From Oscillospiraceae bacterium (GTDB taxonomy: Bacteria; Bacillota; Clostridia; Oscillospirales; UBA644): a stretch of DNA of 6,489 bases. The position numbers and the translations under genes are program-made. This document shows positions 1 to 4,497 of the stretch, piece by piece. Numbering within the stretch: position 1 is the stretch's first letter; each line of letters begins with the position of its first letter. The stretch lies in contig SVMP01000119.1 of the NCBI GenBank assembly GCA_015067385.1, positions 1-6,489 on the forward strand. Reading direction: 5' to 3'. Below the pieces are notes generated by a model, which had not been told where the DNA came from, ran no database searches, and saw only the letters and a list, made by a program, of their open reading frames with translations.

Positions 1-850
1 CGCAGCTGTAATCGAATGCGTGCATCGGCTGACCGTATTCGAGCATAACGTAGTTTGTGATGTCAACGATATTGTTGATCGCACGAACGCCGCAGTCACG
101 AAGCTTTTCAACAAGCCAGAGGGGAGAGGGTTCTATTTTGATGTTTTTAACAACTCTTGCCATGTATCTCGGACAAAGCTCGGTGTCTTCAACGGAAACG
201 GAAAGATGTTCGTTGATGTTGCCGCCGCATGTCTTGTATTCGGGCTTTTTAACATTGAAAGGCGCTCTGAATGTACATGCTGCCTCACGTGCAACACCGA
301 TTATGGAAAGACAGTCGGGACGGTTCGTTACAATATCAACCTCAAATATTGTATCGTCAAGACCGAGAACTTTGCATATGTCGTCGCCGGGCTTGCCGTT
401 GAATTCACATGCGCCGTTGTTGAGAATAAGAAGTCCGTCTTCAACAGAACCGGGAAAATCGTTCGTCGCAAGACCGAGCTCTTCAACGGAGCAGAACATG
501 CCGTAAGACATAACGCCGCGAAGCTCGCCCGCATTTATGGGTTTGCCGGATGCGAGAGTCGAACCGTCAAGAGCAACGGGAACAAGGTCGCCCTCTTTCA
601 TGTTCTTTGCTGCGGTAACGATCTGTATGTTTTCTTCCTTGCCGATATTAACGCTGCATACAACGAGCTTGTCGGCATTGGGGTGCTGTTCGATCTTTTC
701 GATAAGACCTACAACGATGTTTTTTATTGTGTCTGCGGCACATGTAAAACCGGTCGTTTCCGTTCCGGTCATGTTCATTTCATGGGAAAATTTCTTGGGC
801 TCAACATTAACGTTTGTATATTCTTTGAGCCATCTGTAAGGTACGTTCAT
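1..850 (-). CDS. pheT: Phenylalanyl-tRNA synthetase beta subunit, 5' part (C-terminus off the left edge)
   Basis: PheT pairs with PheS in the cytoplasmic alpha2beta2 enzyme that charges tRNA-Phe; the beta chain carries the tRNA-binding and editing domains. I translated 283 residues from the reverse strand. An OB-fold tRNA-binding domain lies at about residues 40-150, with HPNADKLVVC at 56-65 and the GELRGVMSYGMFCS signature at 108-121. VDIVTNRPDC follows at 171-180, and the start of the B3/B4 editing domain ends with NIVDITNYVM...GQPMHAFD at 260-280. Family members are usually near 800 residues, so about two thirds is missing because the window ends, not because the gene is broken. The start is the ATG at 850-848, with GGAGG 8 nt upstream; an out-of-frame ATG at 857-855 lies only 1 nt from that site and is rejected. 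The gene lies 21 nt behind the pheS stop, so the two are almost certainly one transcript. Confidence 0.97.
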   Translation of the reverse strand, partial: MNVPYRWLKEYTNVNVEPKKFSHEMNMTGTETTGFTCAADTIKNIVVGLIEKIEQHPNADKLVVCSVNIGKEENIQIVTAAKNMKEGDLVPVALDGSTLASGKPINAGELRGVMSYGMFCSVEELGLATNDFPGSVEDGLLILNNGACEFNGKPGDDICKVLGLDDTIFEVDIVTNRPDCLSIIGVAREAACTFRAPFNVKKPEYKTCGGNINEHLSVSVEDTELCPRYMARVVKNIKIEPSPLWLVEKLRDCGVRAINNIVDITNYVMLEYGQPMHAFDYSC

Positions 851-858
851 CGTTCATT

Positions 859-863
859 CCTCC
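859..863 (-). promoter_or_regulatory. Ribosome binding site of pheT
   Basis: The reverse strand reads GGAGGAATGAACGATG. The GGAGG is 8 nt from the second ATG (850), which opens the PheT frame. It is only 1 nt from the first ATG, which is out of frame with PheT. This decides the start. Confidence 0.8.
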
Positions 864-871
864 TTGTTCTT

Positions 872-1903
872 TTACAGACTTTCGAGGAATCGAACGTCGT
901 TCTCGAAAAGCATGCGTATGTCGTCAATATTGTATCTTCTCATAACAAGGCGTTCAAGACCCATACCGAACGCAAAACCGGAATATTCTTCGGTGTCAAT
1001 GTTCAGAAGTTCAAGCACCTTCGGGTTTACCATTCCTGCGCCGCCGATCTCGATCCAACCTTCGCCTTTGCAGAATTTACAGCCTTCGCCGCCGCATTTA
1101 AAGCAGGAAATGGAGATCTCTGCCGACGGTTCGGTGAACGGGAAATAGTCGGGACGGATACGTGTCTTGATATCTTCGCCGAAAAGCTTCTTTGCGATAA
1201 GGTCGAGAGAACCCTTGAGGTGAGACATCGTGATTCCTTTATCGACAACAAGACCTTCGATCTGATGGAAAATGGGGGAGTGGGTGGAGTCAACCTCGTC
1301 AATACGGTAAACTCTGCCCGGAGAAATGATTCTTATCGGGGGTTTTACCTTCTCCATAGTTCTTATCTGAACGGAACTTGTCTGTGTTCTGAGAAGAATA
1401 TCGTCGGAAAAATAGAATGTGTCCTGAGTGTCTCTTGCGGGATGATATTTGGGAATGTTGAGCGCTTCAAAGTTGTAATAATCGTATTCAACTTCGGGAC
1501 CGCTTGCAACGGTAAAGCCCATAGAGATAAATGCGTCTTTAACTTCGTCGAGAACGATCGAACTGGGATGCTTTTTACCCATACGTTTTGCTTTGCCGGG
1601 AAGAGTTACGTCGAGCTTTTCTGCGGAAAGCTTCTTTTCAAGCTCAAGCTTGTCGATCTGCTCTTTTGCTGTCTTTATCTTTTCTTCGATAAATGCACGG
1701 ACTTCGTTAGCCGCCTGACCGATTATCGGACGCATTTCTGCGGAAAGTTTGCCCATCTGGGAAAGTACTTTTGTAAGTTCGCCTTTTTTACCGAGAACTT
1801 TTACTCTGAATGCTTCAAGTTCTTCGGAAGAGGCAATGGCAGCAAGCTCTTTTTCCGCATCCGCGCGGATAAGATCGAGCTGTTCTTTAATATTTATTTC
1901 CAT
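872..1903 (-). CDS. pheS: Phenylalanyl-tRNA synthetase alpha subunit
   Basis: PheS is the catalytic class II subunit that activates phenylalanine and transfers it to tRNA-Phe. With an ATG start at 1903 it has 343 residues, the usual length in Firmicutes. The N-terminal about 85 residues form the expected charged coiled-coil arm that contacts tRNA. The catalytic core carries motif 2 (GRVYRIDEVDSTHSPIFHQIEG, first residues near 196) and motif 3 (FGMGLERLVM, 312-321). A four-cysteine cluster, C267-x2-C270-x4-C275-x2-C278, sits just before GWIEIGGAGMV; from memory this zinc-ribbon-like insert is common in bacterial PheS. The frame is also open to a TTG at 1915, but AGGGG at 1916-1920 directly abuts that TTG, whereas it lies 12 nt from the ATG, so the ATG is preferred. 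The gene has its own promoter upstream and is followed by pheT. Confidence 0.97.
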   Translation of the reverse strand: MEINIKEQLDLIRADAEKELAAIASSEELEAFRVKVLGKKGELTKVLSQMGKLSAEMRPIIGQAANEVRAFIEEKIKTAKEQIDKLELEKKLSAEKLDVTLPGKAKRMGKKHPSSIVLDEVKDAFISMGFTVASGPEVEYDYYNFEALNIPKYHPARDTQDTFYFSDDILLRTQTSSVQIRTMEKVKPPIRIISPGRVYRIDEVDSTHSPIFHQIEGLVVDKGITMSHLKGSLDLIAKKLFGEDIKTRIRPDYFPFTEPSAEISISCFKCGGEGCKFCKGEGWIEIGGAGMVNPKVLELLNIDTEEYSGFAFGMGLERLVMRRYNIDDIRMLFENDVRFLESL

Positions 1904-1953
1904 TTTTACAGTCAACCCCTTATAGTTGCGGTTTGTTTTTTTATATACCTTAT

Positions 1954-1982
1954 ATTATAGCATATAAAATGCGGAAATTCAA
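1954..1982 (-). promoter_or_regulatory. Sigma-A-type promoter of pheST with extended -10
   Basis: On the reverse strand, TTGAAT (1982-1977) is followed after exactly 17 nt by a perfect TATAAT (1959-1954). That -10 is preceded by TGC, giving the extended form TGCTATAAT. Transcription would start near 1947, leaving a leader of about 44 nt before the pheS ATG. A perfect TTGACA at 1995-1990 is nearby but 30 nt from the TATAAT, too far to pair with it. No -10-like hexamer lies 16-18 nt downstream of it. Confidence 0.75.
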
Positions 1983-2043
1983 GTATTTTTGTCAAGATGC
2001 CGCTTTTGTTGAAAATTATTCGTTTTTTATCTCGTAAATGTTC

Positions 2044-2838
2044 TCAAAGAGCCGCGCACAGCGTTATGACATCTTTGTTTTTCGTATCTTCGTCTTTGCC
2101 TAATCCAACAGAAAAAGCCGATATCCCAAGCTCGTTTTTTACCCACACCGGAAGCGTTGCCGCAGAATCCCGCAGCATACGTTCATATAATGGAAAACCT
2201 TTCAGTTTTGAAATTAATATGGCTTTTTGTTGAATATTATCTTTTATATCTAAACATTTATCTGTGTATATCCCTCTGCTTTCATCTGAAAAAACACAAA
2301 TAAAATCGGGTGATATCCTTCTTATAAAACCGCAAAGAGACGATGTTTCAAGCTCGCTTTCAGGGTATTCTCCGCCGTATCCCGACGGTGCGGGAGTAAA
2401 TATTCCCCTTTCCCGTTCGAACATTTTTGCTTTCATCCAATGTCCCGAAAAGTTCTTTGAGAGATCTGTCCCTCTCGCATTTGCGGTCCATTCCGTGTTC
2501 GGATTGTTTTTCCTTATCCGCTCCGCTCTGTCGTGGAACGGGTTGAATATATCGGATGTCTGACGGAAATACGCGCCGTCCGGATTTACGTTCGGAACAA
2601 CATATACCGTTACTTTCGCAAAAAGTACTGCCGCTTTGAATTCACCAAAATTTTCGCCGGAAAATAAACACTCTTCTGCCTCTTTTGCCCATTCGGAAAG
2701 CTCTTTGCCCGAAACTGTATCCGCTGCGGAAAATCCGCCTATAAACATTATTTTCTTTATTCCTGTCCCTGTTTTGAAAAATACGATCTCATTTCCGAGC
2801 CAGCTTCTGCCGACTGTTCCGCCTTGTGTTTTATTCAA
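2044..2838 (-). CDS. M14-family (zinc carboxypeptidase fold) protein, probably catalytically inactive
   Basis: This 264-residue protein resembles the M14 branch containing gamma-D-glutamyl-L-diamino acid endopeptidases, which cut peptidoglycan stem peptides. Framework motifs seen are VGRSWLGNEI near 9-18, NPDG at 85-88, the NARGTDLSKNF block at 120-130, and GYGGEYPESELET at 153-165. The active-site residues are missing. The zinc-binding HxxE after the first core strand reads S37-A-A-D40. The third ligand, usually in an H-S/T-x-G context, reads E186-S-R-G189. The catalytic Glu of the family's FTIELG-like motif reads FSVGLG, with Gly at 245. The DLNRNF substrate-binding pair reads S127-K128. 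There is no signal peptide, LysM or membrane segment, so a cytoplasmic location is inferred. The start is a TTG at 2838 with a GGAGG 6 nt upstream; the first internal ATG (residue 31) would remove the first core strand. Fold assignment is firm; loss of activity is inferred from motif positions. Its function is unknown. Confidence 0.85.
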   Translation of the reverse strand: MNKTQGGTVGRSWLGNEIVFFKTGTGIKKIMFIGGFSAADTVSGKELSEWAKEAEECLFSGENFGEFKAAVLFAKVTVYVVPNVNPDGAYFRQTSDIFNPFHDRAERIRKNNPNTEWTANARGTDLSKNFSGHWMKAKMFERERGIFTPAPSGYGGEYPESELETSSLCGFIRRISPDFICVFSDESRGIYTDKCLDIKDNIQQKAILISKLKGFPLYERMLRDSAATLPVWVKNELGISAFSVGLGKDEDTKNKDVITLCAAL

Positions 2839-2844
2839 GATCTG

Positions 2845-2849
2845 CCTCC
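2845..2849 (-). promoter_or_regulatory. Ribosome binding site supporting a TTG start
   Basis: The reverse strand reads CGGAGGCAGATCTTG. The GGAGG is 6 nt from the TTG at 2838-2836. No ATG in the frame occurs until residue 31, and that one has no such site, so the TTG is taken as the true start. Confidence 0.75.
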
Positions 2850-2887
2850 GTTATTGTTGTTTTTGTTATAATATTTCATCTTATGGT

Positions 2888-2893
2888 ATTATA
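2888..2893 (-). promoter_or_regulatory. Candidate -10 element for the M14-like gene
   Basis: The reverse strand carries TATAAT here, 49 nt before the TTG start, in an AT-rich stretch. The 17-nt-upstream hexamer is TATTTT, a poor -35. Another nearby possibility is TTTTAC with TATAAA after 16 nt. A promoter is expected because the neighbouring operon is divergent, but the exact element is uncertain. Confidence 0.35.
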
Positions 2894-2950
2894 TGTTTAT
2901 ACACCTTTGAAAAATACGTAAAAAGTTCACGGAATATTTACTTTCTCCTC

Positions 2951-2979
2951 TTTTAATTTGACGAAAAATGTGATATAAT
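2951..2979 (+). promoter_or_regulatory. Extended -10 promoter of the hydrogenase operon
   Basis: TGATATAAT at 2971-2979 is a perfect extended -10 (TGn plus TATAAT). The hexamer 17 nt upstream, TTTTAA at 2951-2956, is a weak -35, which is typical when the TG extension is present. A TTGACG at 2958-2963 is only 10 nt from this TATAAT; it could instead pair with TATAAA at 2979-2984 with a short 15-nt spacer. Start of transcription near 2986 would give a leader of about 78 nt. Confidence 0.65.
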
Positions 2980-2986
2980 ATAAATC

Positions 2987-3010
2987 GATAGTTAATATAC
3001 CGAAACTATC
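2987..3010 (+). repeat. Inverted repeat at the operon's predicted transcription start
   Basis: GATAGTT (2987-2993) and its exact complement AACTATC (3004-3010) flank a 10-nt spacer. The repeat begins within about 1-2 nt of the predicted transcription start. It could be a repressor operator overlapping the start site, or a short stem-loop at the very 5' end of the mRNA. No T-run follows, so it is not an intrinsic terminator. Confidence 0.55.
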
Positions 3011-3023
3011 CACAACTTATTTT

Positions 3024-3041
3024 TTGTTTAAGAAAATACAA
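3024..3041 (+). promoter_or_regulatory. Possible Rex-type operator (NADH/NAD+ sensing)
   Basis: TTGTTTAAGAAAATACAA has the TTGT-N10-ACAA layout of Rex sites. Against the clostridial consensus TTGTTAA-N4-TTAACAA it matches 10 of the 14 defined positions, with a good left half (6 of 7) and a weaker right half (4 of 7). It lies about 38 nt after the predicted transcription start, so it would act by blocking elongation. A hydrogenase that uses NAD(P)H is a sensible Rex target, but the AT-rich context makes chance matches likely. Confidence 0.3.
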
Positions 3042-3063
3042 TACATAGAGAGGACGAATCCAA

Positions 3064-3567
3064 ATGGGTAAATCAACAATTTCCAAAATCCCTTTTAAGG
3101 GGACGGCGGAGCAGGAGCAGAAACTCCGTGAATTTATTGCTGCAAACAAAGATGTTCAGGGCGCACTTATGCCTATCATGCAGGAAGCTCAGGAGATCTA
3201 CGGCTATCTTCCCATCGAAGTTCAGAAGATCATTGCTGAAGGTCTGAACATTCCCCTTGAAGAAGTTTACGGCGTTGCCACCTTCTACGCACAGTTCAAC
3301 CTTAACCCCAAAGGTCAGTACAAGATCGGTGTTTGTCTCGGTACGGCTTGCTACGTTAAAGGTTCACAGGACGTATTCGACAAAGCTTGCTCTGTTCTCG
3401 GTATCAGCAACGGCGACGTTACCGAAGACGGTAAATTCTCCATCGAAGCTACCCGCTGCATCGGTTGCTGCGGTCTTGCACCTGTTCTTACCGTTAACGA
3501 CGATGTTTACGGCCGTCTTACCGCAGACGATGTTCCCGGCATAATCGAAAAATATCAGAAAATGTAA
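3064..3567 (+). CDS. hydC: NuoE/HydC-like [2Fe-2S] subunit of the multimeric [FeFe] hydrogenase
   Basis: This is the thioredoxin-fold ferredoxin subunit (HndA or HydC in different naming schemes), which carries an electron-transfer [2Fe-2S] cluster and docks against the NuoF-like flavin subunit in the cytoplasm. It has 167 residues, normal for the family. The N-terminal helical region has the family pattern LMPIMQEAQEIYGYLP at 35-50 and VYGVATFYAQFNLNPKG at 68-84. The four cluster cysteines are C91-x4-C96 and C132-x3-C136 in TRCIGCCGLAP; C135 is an extra, non-ligand cysteine. The start ATG at 3064 has GAGAGGA at 3048-3054, about 10 nt upstream. It is the first gene of the operon and its stop overlaps the next start by one base (TAATG). 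Gene naming between hnd and hyd systems varies, so the symbol is a convention. Confidence 0.93.
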   Translation: MGKSTISKIPFKGTAEQEQKLREFIAANKDVQGALMPIMQEAQEIYGYLPIEVQKIIAEGLNIPLEEVYGVATFYAQFNLNPKGQYKIGVCLGTACYVKGSQDVFDKACSVLGISNGDVTEDGKFSIEATRCIGCCGLAPVLTVNDDVYGRLTADDVPGIIEKYQKM

Positions 3568-4130
3568 TGAGAGAATTATCTCTTCACATTCTCGATATTG
3601 TTCAGAACAGTATCACGGCAGGCGCAAGTGAGATCACTGTAGAAATTGCCGAAGATATTTCCGCAAACAGCCTTAAAATATCGATTATCGATAACGGCTG
3701 CGGAATGGACGAAGAAACTCTTGCAAGAGTGAACGGAACGTTTGCCTCTTCCCGAACGACACGTAAGATCGGCATGGGCATAGCTCTTTTCAGGGCGGCA
3801 GCCGAACTTTCGGACGGTCAGCTCGTTTTAACTTCTCAAAAAGGAGTCGGAACGTCTACCGTTGCAACTTTCCGTCACGACAGCATCGACCGCATGCCTC
3901 TCGGAGATATCTCCGGGACGATGATGCTTCTTGCGGCAAAAGCACATAATTTCGATCTCATCTACAGACATATCTGGCGTGACTCCGAATTTGTCTTTTC
4001 GACAAAGGACATAAAAGAAGTCCTTGAAGACAGTCCTATCGACAGTCCGGAGGTTCTGCAATACATACAAGAATATATCCACGAAAATTTAACTGAATTA
4101 TTTGGAGGCGAACGAGATGAAATCTCTTGA
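3567..4130 (+). CDS. Stand-alone GHKL-type ATPase-domain protein in the hydrogenase operon
   Basis: The 187-residue protein holds a histidine-kinase-like ATP-binding domain in its first about 105 residues. The N box is LDIVQNSITAGA (9-20, N14 as the likely Mg-binding Asn, with Asp at position 10 where Glu is usual). The G1 box is IDNGCGMD (41-48) and the G2 box is GMGIALFRAAAELSDG (69-84). There is no dimerisation/phosphoacceptor histidine domain, no sensor domain and no membrane segment, so it is not a complete sensor kinase. Residues about 110-180 (PLGDISGTMMLLA, then EFVFSTKDIKEVLED, then PEVLQYIQEYI) form a separate region that I recall in similar clostridial proteins but cannot assign. 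The ATG overlaps the previous stop by one base and lacks a clear ribosome binding site, implying translational coupling; its own end overlaps the next gene by 14 nt. Possible roles are assembly or regulation of the hydrogenase, or an anti-sigma-like kinase; none is proven. Confidence 0.85.
   Translation: MRELSLHILDIVQNSITAGASEITVEIAEDISANSLKISIIDNGCGMDEETLARVNGTFASSRTTRKIGMGIALFRAAAELSDGQLVLTSQKGVGTSTVATFRHDSIDRMPLGDISGTMMLLAAKAHNFDLIYRHIWRDSEFVFSTKDIKEVLEDSPIDSPEVLQYIQEYIHENLTELFGGERDEIS
4104..4108 (+). promoter_or_regulatory. Ribosome binding site of the HndB-like gene, inside the ATPase gene
   Basis: GGAGG lies 8 nt before the ATG at 4117 and within the last codons of the upstream gene. 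The frame is open back to a TTG at 4102, but that start would sit on top of the GGAGG, so the ATG is chosen. Confidence 0.85.
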
Positions 4131-4485
4131 AGAACTCAGAGCAATAAAAGAAAAAATGAAAGCCAGCGTTAACAACAGAAACGAAAACGACGAAAAGATC
4201 AGAATCGTTGTCGGTATGGCAACCTGCGGTATCGCTGCAGGCGCACGTCCCGTTATGACCGCTTTTCTTGATGAAATCGCTAAACGCGGTCTCGAAAACG
4301 TTGCAGTTACTCAGACAGGCTGCATCGGTATGTGCAAACTCGAACCTCTCGTAGAAGTTTTCCTTCCCGGCGAAGAAAAAGTTACCTACGTTAAAATGAC
4401 TCCCGAAAAGGCAGTCAGAGTTGTTAACGACCATGTTGTTAATAAAAATATCGTTACCGAATTTACTATCGGCAGTGCGGAATAA
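4117..4485 (+). CDS. hndB: HndB/HydD-like small subunit (thioredoxin-like ferredoxin fold, three cysteines)
   Basis: This 122-residue protein resembles HndB of NADP-reducing hydrogenases and HydD of the four-subunit acetogen enzyme. A charged N-terminal helix (about 1-25) is followed by the thioredoxin-like ferredoxin core IRIVVGMATCGIAAGARPV (28-46), TQTGCIGMCKLEPLVEV (65-81) and a C-terminal helix after the conserved VKMTPEKA. A canonical [2Fe-2S] domain of this fold has C-x4-C and C-x3-C. Here only C37, C69 and C73 exist; the second position is Gly42. The domain may therefore lack a cluster or bind one with a non-cysteine ligand; I recall that HydD is described as having no recognised cofactor. 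It most likely has a structural or docking role in the complex. The start has GGAGG 8 nt upstream and overlaps the ATPase gene by 14 nt. The next gene begins 12 nt after the stop. Confidence 0.85.
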   Translation: MKSLEELRAIKEKMKASVNNRNENDEKIRIVVGMATCGIAAGARPVMTAFLDEIAKRGLENVAVTQTGCIGMCKLEPLVEVFLPGEEKVTYVKMTPEKAVRVVNDHVVNKNIVTEFTIGSAE

Positions 4486-4497
4486 GGAGGAAATTAA

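Noticed and set aside
1071..1106. Cys-rich zinc-ribbon-like insertion in PheS as a novelty
   Set aside because: The C-x2-C-x4-C-x2-C cluster before GWIEI is, as I recall it, a common feature of bacterial PheS proteins, so it is noted in the gene entry only.
20..1960. A 646-codon open frame on the plus strand
   Set aside because: It runs antisense to pheT and pheS, spans their junction and the pheS promoter, and is rich in Cys, Phe and Asn with no recognisable domain. It is a shadow of the biased codon use of the real genes.
1990..1995. Perfect TTGACA on the minus strand as the pheS -35
   Set aside because: It is 30 nt from the only good TATAAT, and no -10 hexamer lies at 16-18 nt. The TTGAAT at 17 nt plus the extended -10 explains the promoter better.
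1996..2043. Possible intrinsic terminator after the M14-like gene
   Set aside because: Reading the minus strand past the stop, I found A- and T-rich runs but no stable GC-containing stem followed by a T-run.
2958..2963. TTGACG as the -35 of the hydrogenase promoter
   Set aside because: The spacing to the extended TATAAT is only 10 nt. It could serve the overlapping TATAAA at 15 nt, so it is kept only as an alternative.
3567..4130. Complete two-component sensor kinase
   Set aside because: There is no phosphoacceptor histidine domain, no sensor or membrane segment, and no response-regulator gene beside it.
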